64,000 nucleotides of DNA from Pyxidicoccus caerfyrddinensis (GCF_010894405.1 NZ_JAAIYA010000022.1:150191-214190), one strand, 5' to 3'. Positions 34,392 to 42,968 are shown, counted from the first letter of the stretch. Notes: generated by a model not told the origin, from the letters alone. Numbers and translations: made by a program.

Positions 34392-35563
34392 GGGACGCGC
34401 GACTGCTCGCGAAGCTGGAGCCCGCCGGGCTGCGGCTGGCGCCCTCCCAGGTGTGGGGAGGCATCCGGCTGGTGCCCGTGCTGCGGGACTCGGTGCGGGA
34501 TGACCTTCGCTTCAACCGCCGGACCTATGACGACCACCTCACCGTCGTCTCGCTGGAGGGCGAGCTGAAGGCGCCCGGCCTCAAGTACTGCACGTACGTC
34601 CCGCACGGGCTGGTGGTGACGTGGGGCCAGCGCCAGGCGGATGCCGTCCAGGGCACGCAGCTCCAGGCGCCCGACGGGAAGCGCGTGAAGGTGGGCCCCT
34701 TCTCCGTCCGGCTCCTGCACCGCATGGTGCACCGCGAGGACCGCAACCAGCTCCGCATGCTGCCGCTGCACCTGGCCATGGAGGGCTTCCTGGCCCTGCA
34801 CTTCGGCGGGCCGGACGTGGCGTGGACGGAGTACTCCCGCGAGGCGCTGTCCCACGGACTGAGCCCCCGCATCGAGAGCGCGGTGCCCGGCTGGGCCAGC
34901 TCCGCGCTGGACGGCGCGCTGCGCACCTTCGAGGTCCACGAGCGGCAGGTGGGCCTGCTCCTCTTCAACGCTGACGTGCTCCTGTCCGCCTTCGTCGTCT
35001 CGCACCCGGACGACTACCGCGTGCTGCACCGCACGCTGCTGGAGGACTTCTACGGCGAGCTGCTCCTCCAGTACGGCTTCCTCGGCGCGGCGCCCGAGCT
35101 CGGGCTGTCCCTGGACGACGCGCGCATCTCCAGCCTGGATGACTTGCGCGCGGCGGTGACGCGCATGCGCGATGACTGGGCGGACTTCCACGCCTTCATG
35201 GCGGGCGGCCTCTTCGGTACGGACGTGACGTCCGAGCGCATCTACGAGGCCGGGCCGTTCCTCCTGCAGCGCTTCCACACCAGTCTCAAGCCCTCGGAGG
35301 AGAACCACCTGGGCGAGGCCATCGTCCGCGACGACGGCACGCTGGAGTACCTCAAGACGTACCGCCTCTCCGCGGCCCAGACGCGGCGGGCGTACCTGCT
35401 CCAGCAGCTGGCCCTGTCCGGCTGGAAGCTGGAGGGCGCCGCCGAGCGCTTCAACACCACCCGGGACGACCTGGTCCTCCGCCTGCGCAACGCGGGCTTC
35501 GGCTACCTCCTCAAGGAGCACGTCCTCGAGGAGGCCACCCGCCGCGCCCGGCGCGGACGCTGA
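34388..35563 (+). CDS. Conserved partner of the VWA protein, function unknown
   Basis: 391 residues with no signal peptide or membrane helix. The N-terminus (about 15-75) is beta-rich: GGIRLVPVLRDSV, LTVVSLEGEL, YVPHGLVVTWGQRQ. The centre (about 105-330) is mostly helical with a long conserved-looking stretch (HRMVHREDRNQLRMLPLHLA). The C-terminus (about 335-385) has a helix-turn-helix-like end: LALSGWKLEGAAERFNTT followed by DDLVLRLRNAGF, similar to Fis-type helices. Translational coupling to the VWA gene points to a two-protein system. An ARPP-like domain is possible but was not verified. Confidence 0.65.
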   Translation: MRDARLLAKLEPAGLRLAPSQVWGGIRLVPVLRDSVRDDLRFNRRTYDDHLTVVSLEGELKAPGLKYCTYVPHGLVVTWGQRQADAVQGTQLQAPDGKRVKVGPFSVRLLHRMVHREDRNQLRMLPLHLAMEGFLALHFGGPDVAWTEYSREALSHGLSPRIESAVPGWASSALDGALRTFEVHERQVGLLLFNADVLLSAFVVSHPDDYRVLHRTLLEDFYGELLLQYGFLGAAPELGLSLDDARISSLDDLRAAVTRMRDDWADFHAFMAGGLFGTDVTSERIYEAGPFLLQRFHTSLKPSEENHLGEAIVRDDGTLEYLKTYRLSAAQTRRAYLLQQLALSGWKLEGAAERFNTTRDDLVLRLRNAGFGYLLKEHVLEEATRRARRGR

Positions 35564-35574
35564 AGTCCCGCGCG

Positions 35575-36183
35575 CTACTTCTTCGGCGGAGTCAGGGGCG
35601 AGTCGACGTACCCGCCCTGCGCCAGCCGCTGCGCGTTGCGGTGATACATCTCCGCGGGCATCCCCTGGACACCGGTGCCGTCAATCCAGCGGTTGTAGAA
35701 GTTGAACAACGCGCACACCGAGATGGCGTCGTAGATGGCCTCGTCCGTCCAGCCCACCGCCTTCAACGCGTCGATGTCCTCCTGGCGAACCTGCGCTGAT
35801 TGGAGATTGAGCCTGTCCACGAAGGCGAACAGCGCCTTCTCGGCGTCGGAGATGGGCGCCGAGCCCACGTCCTCCAGCACCGCCTTCACCACATCCGTGC
35901 TGCCCAGCAGTTCCGCCGCGACCGCGGCGTGAGAGCCCGTTCAAAACAAACATTCGTTGCCGCGCGAGGTGTACGCGGCAATGAGCTCCCGGAGGCCCGC
36001 TGACAGGGGAGAGGGGCCGCGCATCACCTCCTGGGTGAAGACGGAGAGTGCCTCCGTCATCCGCGGCTTGAAGGCGAACAGGTGCCAGATCTGCGGGACG
36101 GGTGCGCCCGCCTCACGCATCTTCCGGATGAGCCGGCCGTAGTGGCCGTCCGACTCGTGCGTCTCCACGTCCTTCAGGTACAT
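35575..36183 (-). CDS. Carboxymuconolactone decarboxylase/AhpD-family selenoprotein (in-frame TGA read as Sec)
   Basis: Reading through one TGA (35943-35941) gives 202 residues of a peroxidase-related CMD/AhpD protein: MYLKDVE at the start, RELIAAYTSRGNECLF, then the TGA, then TGSHAAVAAELLG, and SVCALFNFYNRW near the end. The family redox site is C-x-x-C-x-x-x-H; here it reads C-L-F-(TGA)-T-G-S-H, so the TGA sits exactly on the second active-site Cys. A hairpin with a GGTC loop follows 17 nt after the TGA, as in E. coli fdhF. The coding bias continues on both sides. Either GTG at 36192 or ATG at 36183 could start it. A nonsense mutation is the alternative. Confidence 0.78.
35914..35929 (-). 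promoter_or_regulatory. SECIS-like hairpin after the in-frame TGA
   Basis: On the mRNA: CGCCGC, loop GGUC, GCGGCG. The loop starts 17 nt after the UGA; in E. coli fdhF a GGUC loop starts 18 nt after the UGA. The conserved loop G and U contacted by SelB are present. The 6-bp stem is GC-only, so it could also be chance in this genome. Confidence 0.6.
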
Positions 36184-36233
36184 GCGCTCCACTCTCACAC
36201 TCCCGCGCGGAAGAGGCCCACTTCGTGCGGGAT

Positions 36234-36269
36234 GCTCGCACGCCGGGTGGACCCGCCGCCAGTGCGAGC
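36234..36269 (-). terminator. Hairpin downstream of the alpha/beta hydrolase gene
   Basis: GCTCGCAC with GTGCGAGC (8-bp perfect stem) enclosing a small inner CGGG/CCCG stem. It begins 3 bp past the hydrolase stop, within the gap before the selenoprotein gene. No T-run. Confidence 0.45.
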
Positions 36270-36271
36270 CT

Positions 36272-37054
36272 TCAGAGCGAAGAGAGGAATGCGTCCAGGA
36301 CCGCGTTGAAGCGCTCGGGCTGCTCCTGGTTGGGCAGGTGCGCGGCGCCGGGGATGACTTCCAGCTTCGCGCCGGTGATGAGGTCCGCCATCGCCATCGC
36401 CTTCTCCGGCGGGGTGATGGCGTCATGCTCGCCCACCACCACCAGCGCGGGGCCCGCGTAGCGCGCCAGCATGTCCTTGCTGTCCGGCCGCAGCGCCATG
36501 CCCCGCTGCGCGGCGGCGAGCCCCTCGCGAGACGCCGTGCGCATCAGCGCCGCCACCTCGCGCCCTACCGGAGAGTCCGGCCCCGCGGCGACCAGCTTCG
36601 GCAGCAGGGACTGGATGAGCGGGTCCGCGCCCTTCTCCAGCGCCTCCTGCGCGGAGGCCTCGCGGCGCGCCTTGCCGGCCTCGTCATCCGGCGTGGCCTG
36701 CGTGTCCACCAGCACCAGCCCGCCCACCCGGCCCGCGTCCTCGCGCAGCAGCGCCATGGCCGCGTAACCGCCCATGGACACGCCGCCCACCACCACGGTG
36801 TCCAGCTTCAGCGAGTCCAATAGCGACAGTGCGTCCCGCGCGATGCGAGACATCTCCGTGGGGCCGTCCCCCAGCTTGCTCTGCCCGAAGCCCCGGTGGT
36901 CCGGGATGATGAAGCGGTAGCGCCCCGACAGCGCCTTCACCTGCTTGTCGAACGCATCACCGCTGAGCGGGAAGGCGTGCAGCAGCAGGACGGGCCGCCC
37001 CTGGCCCACGTCCCGGTAGTGCAGGGGGATTCCGTCGACGGTCACCGTCAGCAT
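36272..37054 (-). CDS. Alpha/beta hydrolase (3-oxoadipate enol-lactonase-like)
   Basis: 260 residues of the classic small hydrolase type: LLLHAFPLSG oxyanion region, DHRGFGQS, nucleophile motif GGVSMGGYAA near residue 90, VVVGEHDAITPP for the acid and GAAHLPNQEQP for the His. All triad positions are intact. It resembles 3-oxoadipate enol-lactonases and cofactor-free haloperoxidases; the CMD-family gene downstream fits that kind of pairing, but a catabolic role is not shown. GGAGGAAG is 4-5 bp before the ATG. It lies 28 bp after the CorA-like gene. Confidence 0.87.
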   Translation of the reverse strand: MLTVTVDGIPLHYRDVGQGRPVLLLHAFPLSGDAFDKQVKALSGRYRFIIPDHRGFGQSKLGDGPTEMSRIARDALSLLDSLKLDTVVVGGVSMGGYAAMALLREDAGRVGGLVLVDTQATPDDEAGKARREASAQEALEKGADPLIQSLLPKLVAAGPDSPVGREVAALMRTASREGLAAAQRGMALRPDSKDMLARYAGPALVVVGEHDAITPPEKAMAMADLITGAKLEVIPGAAHLPNQEQPERFNAVLDAFLSSL

Positions 37055-37082
37055 GCGCTTCCTCCGTGAAACGTCGGAGACG

Positions 37083-38027
37083 TCAGAGCCACTGCTTGTG
37101 CCTGAACCACAGGATGAGCGCCACCGGGAACCCGATGAGCATCGCCCACATGGCGTAATACCAACCGCGCGAGGTGATCTGCTCGAAGTTCTGCCCGAAG
37201 AACCCGACGATGAAGGACAGGGGCAGGAAGAGGGTGGCGAAGATGGTGAGCTGCTTGGAGATGTCGTTCGTCTTGTTGGCCACCATGGAGAGGTAGCCGT
37301 CCATCACGTTGCCCACGATGTCCCGGCCCGCGTCGATCTGCTCGTACAACCGCACCAGGTGGTCGTACACGTCGCGGAAGTAGAGCGTCGTCCGGTCATG
37401 GATGTTGGGCAGGCCCCGGCGCGACAACAGCCCCACCACGTCTCGCTGGGGCGACAGCACCCGGCGCACCGTCACCAGCATCCGCTTCATTTCGAAGATG
37501 CGTTGCAGGTGTGACTTCTCTACATTTTCGAAGATGGCGACCTCCAGGTCCTCCAGCTCGTCGCTGAACGTGTCCAGGATGGGGAACTGCGCATCCACCA
37601 GCCCGTCCGCCAGCATGTAGAGGACGAAGTCCGTGCCCCGCTCCAGCGTCGCCTTCGGGTCGTCCAGCACGCGCTTTCTCACCGCTTCCAGCCCGGCGAA
37701 GGGGAACTCGTGGACGCTGATGAGCCAGTCGTGAGACAGGAAGAAGTGGTGCTCGTGCAGCGTCAAGTCACACACGTCCTTGCTGTCCACGGAGAAGCCT
37801 TGGAGGACGATGAACTGGTGGTTGGGGTATTCCTCCAGCTTGGGTCGCTGGTCCAGGTGGAGGCAGTCCTCCACGGCCAGCTTGTGCAGGCCGAAGCGCT
37901 CCGCCAGCCGGCCCATGATTTCCTCGGTCGGCTTCTGCACGTCGATCCACTTCCGGCCGTCCTGGGAGAGGAGCTCCTCCCCTCCGGTGACAAGCTGACC
38001 GTCCTTCATCAGACAGACCTGAATCAT
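37083..38027 (-). CDS. corA: CorA-like divalent metal transporter, GQN variant
   Basis: 314 residues. The N-terminal cytoplasmic alpha/beta domain and long helix (LERGTDFVLYMLADGLVDAQ, RDVYDHLVRLYEQIDAGRDI) lead to two C-terminal membrane helices: LTIFATLFLPLSFIVGFFGQ and WAMLIGFPVALILWF, then the basic tail RHKQWL. This is the CorA pentamer plan for Mg2+ or other divalent ions. The selectivity motif at the end of helix 1 reads FGQNF instead of the canonical YGMNF. GGGAG lies about 9 bp before the ATG. Confidence 0.87.
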   Translation of the reverse strand: MIQVCLMKDGQLVTGGEELLSQDGRKWIDVQKPTEEIMGRLAERFGLHKLAVEDCLHLDQRPKLEEYPNHQFIVLQGFSVDSKDVCDLTLHEHHFFLSHDWLISVHEFPFAGLEAVRKRVLDDPKATLERGTDFVLYMLADGLVDAQFPILDTFSDELEDLEVAIFENVEKSHLQRIFEMKRMLVTVRRVLSPQRDVVGLLSRRGLPNIHDRTTLYFRDVYDHLVRLYEQIDAGRDIVGNVMDGYLSMVANKTNDISKQLTIFATLFLPLSFIVGFFGQNFEQITSRGWYYAMWAMLIGFPVALILWFRHKQWL

Positions 38028-38118
38028 CCCGTAGCGCTCCCGAATCAGCGGCCGTGCCTGAAGGCGAGTGCTAGAACTCCCCCGCGCCGAAGTCGAGCGC
38101 TAGTAGAGTGTGTGTCCC

Positions 38119-39297
38119 GTGTCCGAAGCCGCTGAAAATGCCCCGGCCTCCCTGTCCCCGAGGCTCGAAGAAATCCTCAAGTCCGTCCCCGACCGTGCGT
38201 TCGCCGGCCGCCTGCGCAAGGTGTATGCCGCCGCGGCCCAGGCCATCGCCCGGCTGAGCGACATGGACCTGGTGAAGTACGAGACGCCCGTCGTGGACTC
38301 GTCCCCGGACCTGTCGCTGTGGGAGGAGATGGCGCCCGTCATCCGCGACACGGTGATGGACGTCAACGCGCTGCTCAACGTCATCCGCGAGCAGTTCCCC
38401 GTGCAGCCGCTGGGCGGCATCGCCGACACCGTGAGCCGCGCGGCGGACGAGGTCGGCAAGGGACCGGGCGGCGTGGACGACCCCGCCAGCCTGCTCCGGG
38501 AGGCGATGAGCCAGATTGCGCAGGGCGTCACCCAGCTCGGTGAGGCGATGCGCAACCCGGCCGTGGTGAGCGACCGGTGGACGCTGCTGTCGGAAATCCA
38601 GCGCTTCCGCGCCCGCTTCCGCGAGCAGATGAGCAACCTCGTCTACGAGTCGGTGAGCACCTTCGGAGAGGTGACGCGGGCGCAGGTGGTGCCCGGGTAC
38701 GAAGCCGAGGTGAAGGCCGCGGTGACGGTGCGCGCGATTACCTCCGACCTGGCCCGCATCATCTCCGCGCGGCTCAAGAAGGTCCGCGAGGCCGAGCCCG
38801 AGGACGTGCAGTGGAACGCGCAGCAGCTCCAGACGGAGCTGGACGCCTTCGGCCGCACCGCCGCGTACCGGAACCTCCGCGCGCAGGACAAGCGCCACAT
38901 CGTGGAGATGCGCGCCGAGGTGGGCCGCCTGTCCATCCTCCCCAACCCCTCCCGGCCGGAGCTGGTCGTGGTGGTGGAGCAGCTCGAGGAGTTCGTGCGC
39001 GGCCTGTCCGCCGTGAATCAGCGTCAGGTGCTCATCATCCACGACCGTGAAGTGTGGGCCTCCTGCGGCGTGCGGCTGGAGCGGGCCCTGTCGCTGGTGG
39101 GCTCGGACCCGGCCGGTGCCGCGCGCGCGCTGGCGGAAGCGGCAGGCAGCGCCCAGTCCCTCTACGGCCGGGACTCCGAGCTGGACGCCTTCCTGCGCAA
39201 GGCGCGCAAGCTGCAGATTGGCCAGCTCTCCCTGGCGGACCTGCGCGCCACCATCGAGTCCTTCCAGGGGCTCCTGGCCCAGCTGGACGTGATGTGA
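38119..39297 (+). CDS. Helical cytoplasmic protein of unknown function
   Basis: 392 residues, no signal peptide, no membrane helix, rich in Ala/Glu/Arg and predicted almost all-helical (for instance RFRARFREQMSNLVYESVST and VVVEQLEEFVRGLSAVNQRQ). No motif or family recognised. The GTG at 38119 is preferred; a GTG at 38110 would add three residues, and neither has a good ribosome site. A TAGAGT -10-like element at 38104 may drive it with a very short leader. The stop overlaps the HAD gene start (TGATG). Confidence 0.65.
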   Translation: MSEAAENAPASLSPRLEEILKSVPDRAFAGRLRKVYAAAAQAIARLSDMDLVKYETPVVDSSPDLSLWEEMAPVIRDTVMDVNALLNVIREQFPVQPLGGIADTVSRAADEVGKGPGGVDDPASLLREAMSQIAQGVTQLGEAMRNPAVVSDRWTLLSEIQRFRARFREQMSNLVYESVSTFGEVTRAQVVPGYEAEVKAAVTVRAITSDLARIISARLKKVREAEPEDVQWNAQQLQTELDAFGRTAAYRNLRAQDKRHIVEMRAEVGRLSILPNPSRPELVVVVEQLEEFVRGLSAVNQRQVLIIHDREVWASCGVRLERALSLVGSDPAGAARALAEAAGSAQSLYGRDSELDAFLRKARKLQIGQLSLADLRATIESFQGLLAQLDVM

Positions 39298-40118
39298 TGG
39301 CGGCGTCCAGCAAGGTGGCCACGCCGCGCCCGCTGCGCGAGGCGGACCTGTCCCGCGTGGAGGGAATCTTCACGGACGTGGACGGCACGCTCACCACGGG
39401 GCACAAGCTGCGCTCGGACACGGTGCGGGCGCTCGAGCGCCTGTCCGCCGCCGGGCTGCACGTGGTGCTGGTGAGCGGCCGGCCGGCGGGGTGGGGTGAG
39501 GCGTGGGCGCGGCAGCTCCCCGTGGACGGCGTCATCGTGGAGAACGGCGGCCTGTTCTTCCTGAAGGGGAAGCACGGGCGCATGCGGAAGGTGTACGCGG
39601 AGGCCCCCGCCCAGCGAGTGGCCAACCGGAAGCGGCTCCAGGCGGAGGTGGCGCGGGTGTTGAAGCAGGTCCCCGGGGCCCGGCTGTCGCTGGACAGCGC
39701 GTACACCGAGGTGGACCTCGCGGTGGACTACAACGAGGAGGCGCGCCTGGGAGAAGACGGCGCGTCTCGCATCGAGTCCCTGCTGACGGCGCGAGGGGTG
39801 ACGGCGGTGCGCTCGTCGGTGCACGTCAACTGCTGGCTGGGCCGCTTCGACAAGCTGAGCGCGACGCGGCGCTTCGCGAAGGTGGCGTGGGGCGAGCGGC
39901 TGGAGCCGGCGGACGGGCGCTACGTGTACGCGGGGGATTCTTTCAACGACGCCCCGATGTTCGCAGCATTTGCACTGGGCGTGGGCGTGGCCAATGTTCG
40001 CTCCGTCCTGGACCGGATTGACGCGCCGCCGGCCTTCATCACCCGGGCGGCCGAGGGGCGGGGCTTCGAGGAGCTGGCAAGAGCCATCCTCGCCCGCCGG
40101 GCCCGCGCGGCCCTTTGA
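39297..40118 (+). CDS. HAD-superfamily phosphatase (Cof/HAD-IIB type)
   Basis: 273 residues: motif I FTDVDGTLT (about 25-33), motif II VLVSGRPAGW, motif III Lys in the FDKLSATRRF stretch and motif IV YAGDSFNDAPM. A cap domain between motifs II and III places it in HAD-IIB, which includes Cof-type sugar phosphatases and mannosyl-3-phosphoglycerate phosphatase. The substrate cannot be told. Translation is coupled to the gene before (TGATG) and the rRNA methyltransferase follows 11 bp later. Confidence 0.88.
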   Translation: MAASSKVATPRPLREADLSRVEGIFTDVDGTLTTGHKLRSDTVRALERLSAAGLHVVLVSGRPAGWGEAWARQLPVDGVIVENGGLFFLKGKHGRMRKVYAEAPAQRVANRKRLQAEVARVLKQVPGARLSLDSAYTEVDLAVDYNEEARLGEDGASRIESLLTARGVTAVRSSVHVNCWLGRFDKLSATRRFAKVAWGERLEPADGRYVYAGDSFNDAPMFAAFALGVGVANVRSVLDRIDAPPAFITRAAEGRGFEELARAILARRARAAL

Positions 40119-40129
40119 GGAGTGACACC

Positions 40130-41326
40130 GTGAATGTCGTGAAGCTGGAGCTGGCGCGAGGACTGGGGCGCCACCTGCGCGCGGGGCACCCGTGGGTGTT
40201 CCGCAAGGCGCTGGAGCACGTGCCGAAGATTCCGGCCGGCTGCGTGGTGGACCTGACGGAGAATGGGAAGTTCGTGGCGCGCGGGTACTACGACCCGCAC
40301 TCCGCCATCGCCGTGCGCGTGCTGACGAGAGACCCACGCGAGGCGGTGGACGCGGCCTTCATCACCCGCCGGGTGCGGCAGGCACTGAACGCGCGCACGT
40401 CCCTCATCGACCTGACCGACACGGACAGCTACCGCCTGATTCACGGCGAGGGCGACGGGCTGCCGGGCGTGGTGGTGGACCTCTACGCGGGCTGGGCGGT
40501 GATGAAGCTGTACTCCGCGGGGCTCACGCCCTACCGGCCGCTTATCCTCGAGGCGCTGAAGGCGGGCGTGCCCGGACTCAAGGGCGTGCTCGGCCGCGAC
40601 GAGGTGGGGCGCGACGACGTGGACGAGGACGAGGGCCGTGGCTCCGGGAAGATGCTCTACGGCCACGAGGCGCCGGAGCTCATCCCCATCCGCGAGCGCG
40701 GCGCGACGTTCATGGTGGACGCGTGGCGCGGCCAGAAGACGGGCTTCTTCCTGGACCAGAGGGAGAACCGCTACCTCATCCGGCGGCTGTCGAAGGGCCG
40801 CGACGTGCTCAACTGCTTCAGCTTCAGCGGCGGCTTCTCCGTCAACGCGGCGCTGGGCGGGGCCAAGAGCGTGTTCTCCGTGGACCTGGACCCGGACGCC
40901 ATCGCGCTCGCCCGTGAGAACTTCACGCGCAACGGGCTGCCCGCGGAGAAGCACGACTTCCTGGCGGCGGATGTCTTCAAGATCATCCAGTCGTTCAAGG
41001 AAGAGGGCCGCACGTTCGACTTCATCATCCTGGACCCGCCGGCCTTCGCGAAGAGCCAGCGCGCGGTGCAGGCGGCCATCGACGGCTATGCGTCCCTCAA
41101 CCGGCAGGCGCTGGGCATCCTCCGTCCGGGCGGGCTGCTGGCCACGGCGTCGTGCTCGGCGCGCGTGACGCCGGATGACTTCATGGGCGCGGTGCGCGAG
41201 GCAGGCTTCAAGTCGGGCGTGGACCTGGCGCTCGTCGAGGAGCGCTACCAGCCGCCGGACCACCCCGTGCGCCTGCAGTTCCCCGAGGGGAAGTACCTCA
41301 AGTTCTACGTGCTGCAGTCGGTGTAG
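40130..41326 (+). CDS. rlmI: RlmI-type 23S rRNA (cytosine-5) methyltransferase
   Basis: 398 residues, the same length as E. coli RlmI (396). An N-terminal PUA domain (GHPWVFRKALEH, GKFVARGYYDPHSAIAVRVL) is followed by a bridging beta domain and a class I SAM methyltransferase: FFLDQRENRYLI, LNCFSFSGGFSVNAALGG (SAM motif I), VDLDPDAIALA, and FIILDPPAFAKS, plus the TASCSARV segment with the catalytic Cys. It probably methylates C1962 of 23S rRNA. The GTG start has GAGGAG 7-8 bp upstream. Confidence 0.88.
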   Translation: MNVVKLELARGLGRHLRAGHPWVFRKALEHVPKIPAGCVVDLTENGKFVARGYYDPHSAIAVRVLTRDPREAVDAAFITRRVRQALNARTSLIDLTDTDSYRLIHGEGDGLPGVVVDLYAGWAVMKLYSAGLTPYRPLILEALKAGVPGLKGVLGRDEVGRDDVDEDEGRGSGKMLYGHEAPELIPIRERGATFMVDAWRGQKTGFFLDQRENRYLIRRLSKGRDVLNCFSFSGGFSVNAALGGAKSVFSVDLDPDAIALARENFTRNGLPAEKHDFLAADVFKIIQSFKEEGRTFDFIILDPPAFAKSQRAVQAAIDGYASLNRQALGILRPGGLLATASCSARVTPDDFMGAVREAGFKSGVDLALVEERYQPPDHPVRLQFPEGKYLKFYVLQSV

Positions 41327-41395
41327 CGCGGCCCGGAGACACGGGTGGCGACGAGGTCCAGCACCTCGTCGCCCTCGGGTCCGGCGCGCCGCTGG

Positions 41396-41824
41396 CTACT
41401 TCTTGGCGGGAATCACCTTCGCGGCGACGCGCTCGAAGACCGGGCCGCCCCAGGCGAGGCTCGCGGCCATCAGCTTGTTCATGCCGAGCTCGAACGACTG
41501 GTCCGGCGGGACGGTGCCGTACGTGCGGCTGAGGAAGAGGCTCTTGCTCTCCTTCTCGAAGTCCACCTTGCCACCGCCGGTGTCCGTGCCGGCCTTCTCC
41601 TCGGCGAGGAAGCCGTCGAGGACGCCGGGCCGGGGTGCGTCGCGGAAGCGGTAGATGAGCGCGCTGCACTTGAGCTCGCCCGACGTGGGGACGAACTCGA
41701 AGTACAGCTGCGCCTCGCCCTTGGCGAGACCACCGAACCCCTGCGGGTTGAGGCCCGGGCTCTGCTGCTCGCCCTGGGTCCGCATGAAGGCCTGTACCAG
41801 TCGCTGCGCCTCTTCGATGTTCAT
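41396..41824 (-). CDS. Small protein, possible CesT-type effector chaperone or immunity partner
   Basis: 142 acidic residues without signal or membrane helix. An alternating beta/alpha pattern (QLYFEFVPTSGELKCSALIY, then LDGFLAEEKA, then VDFEKESKSLFLSRTYG, then a C-terminal helix) resembles the fold of CesT-type secretion chaperones, but sequence motifs are weak. It lies 25 bp after a lipase-like gene on the same strand, so a partner role for that protein is the best guess. Family not recognised with certainty. Confidence 0.55.
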   Translation of the reverse strand: MNIEEAQRLVQAFMRTQGEQQSPGLNPQGFGGLAKGEAQLYFEFVPTSGELKCSALIYRFRDAPRPGVLDGFLAEEKAGTDTGGGKVDFEKESKSLFLSRTYGTVPPDQSFELGMNKLMAASLAWGGPVFERVAAKVIPAKK

Positions 41825-41849
41825 GAGCGCCTACATACCATGACTCGCG

Positions 41850-42800
41850 TTAGAAGCGGCCGGCCCGGCCCTCCTCGAAGGGCACGCGGTGCTTCAGGTA
41901 CGTGTCCGCCAGCGCGTGCGCGCCGCTGAACGCGCCCTTCTCGGAGAAGTAGTGCACCTTGGCGCCGCGGCCCGCGTCGCGCAGCAGGTCCGCCGGGCTC
42001 TTGCCGCTCCCGCCGAGGCCGAAGAGGGTGGGGACGAGGTCCTTGTCGTTGACGTAGTGCACGTAGTTGGGGCCGTCCGGGTAGGTGCAGGCGGCGGCGC
42101 CGAACGTCTCCACGTTGAGGCGGCTCATCGTCTGCTCCACCTGCGGCTTGGACATCCCATCTTCGATGCGCAGCCGGCGCGCCACGTCGTTGAGCGCCCG
42201 CGAGGTGATGAGCCCGCCGTGGCTGTAGCCCATCAGGTTCACCGAGCGGCCCGCCTTCAGCTCGGAGTAGATGGTGTCCGCCAGCGTGTCGACGGCGGGG
42301 TTCTTGCCCTTGTCCAGCTTGTCCTTCACGCACTGGAGGAGGTCGGAGACCATGCCCTCGGTGGCGTTGTGGATGCCGATGGCGCGCATGCCCGACTTGT
42401 CCGCGATGGCCTGCAGCTCCGCGGACTGGCCGTTCTTGTCCGTGGAGATGCCGTTGACGTAGATGACGGTGGTCGTCGCGTTCGGGTTGTTGCGCGGCGT
42501 GACGGCGGGAATCTGGCTCAGCGGCGTGCCGGGCTCGAACGTCTGGCCCCCCGCGCCCACCAGCTTGCCGTCGTACGCCTTGTCCTTCGCGCCCGCCGGA
42601 GCGGTGAAGACGCCGGCGATGGTGTTGACCGCCTGGGCGCTCTTGCTCTCGAAGCCGTCCACCACGGTGGCGACCTTCTGGCCCACGTTGGACGCCGTGG
42701 TCTTCACCGTGTTCGCCGCCGTCTGGGCGGTATCGACAGCCTTCTGGGTGCCGGTGCCAATCTTCGTGATGAGGTTCCGGCCGCGCTCGATGAGGCTCAT
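41850..42800 (-). CDS. Lipase-like alpha/beta hydrolase with amphipathic N-terminus
   Basis: 316 residues. The first 65 are a low-complexity Thr/Ala/Val amphipathic helix region (GTGTQKAVDTAQTAANTVKT). The hydrolase part has TTVIYVNGIST (oxyanion side), NLMGYSHGGLITSRAL with the Ser nucleophile near 205, NDKDLVPTLFG as acid and GAHALADTYL as His, an order like class 3 lipases. No signal peptide, so if exported it uses a specialised system. AGGAG is 8 bp before this ATG; an ATG at 42857 would add 19 residues. The small partner gene follows. Confidence 0.75.
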   Translation of the reverse strand: MSLIERGRNLITKIGTGTQKAVDTAQTAANTVKTTASNVGQKVATVVDGFESKSAQAVNTIAGVFTAPAGAKDKAYDGKLVGAGGQTFEPGTPLSQIPAVTPRNNPNATTTVIYVNGISTDKNGQSAELQAIADKSGMRAIGIHNATEGMVSDLLQCVKDKLDKGKNPAVDTLADTIYSELKAGRSVNLMGYSHGGLITSRALNDVARRLRIEDGMSKPQVEQTMSRLNVETFGAAACTYPDGPNYVHYVNDKDLVPTLFGLGGSGKSPADLLRDAGRGAKVHYFSEKGAFSGAHALADTYLKHRVPFEEGRAGRF

Positions 42801-42968
42801 GCTGGGGGCTCCTGCGGGGTGCTCAGGGGTGAGGACGTGGACGTCGGTGTTCTCCATTCTCACCCGAGGACCCGGGAAGTTGCGTGGGGCTGGATGATTC
42901 AAGTGTGGGGAGATGTGCCCACGCGCCTGGGCCGGGCCGCCGCGCACCTGGAGGGTTAAGGTGGGAGC

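Noticed and set aside
35941..35943. Plain nonsense mutation splitting the CMD-family gene into a pseudogene
   Set aside because: Cannot be excluded, but the TGA falls exactly on an active-site Cys codon, with a SECIS-like hairpin at the right distance and no decay downstream.
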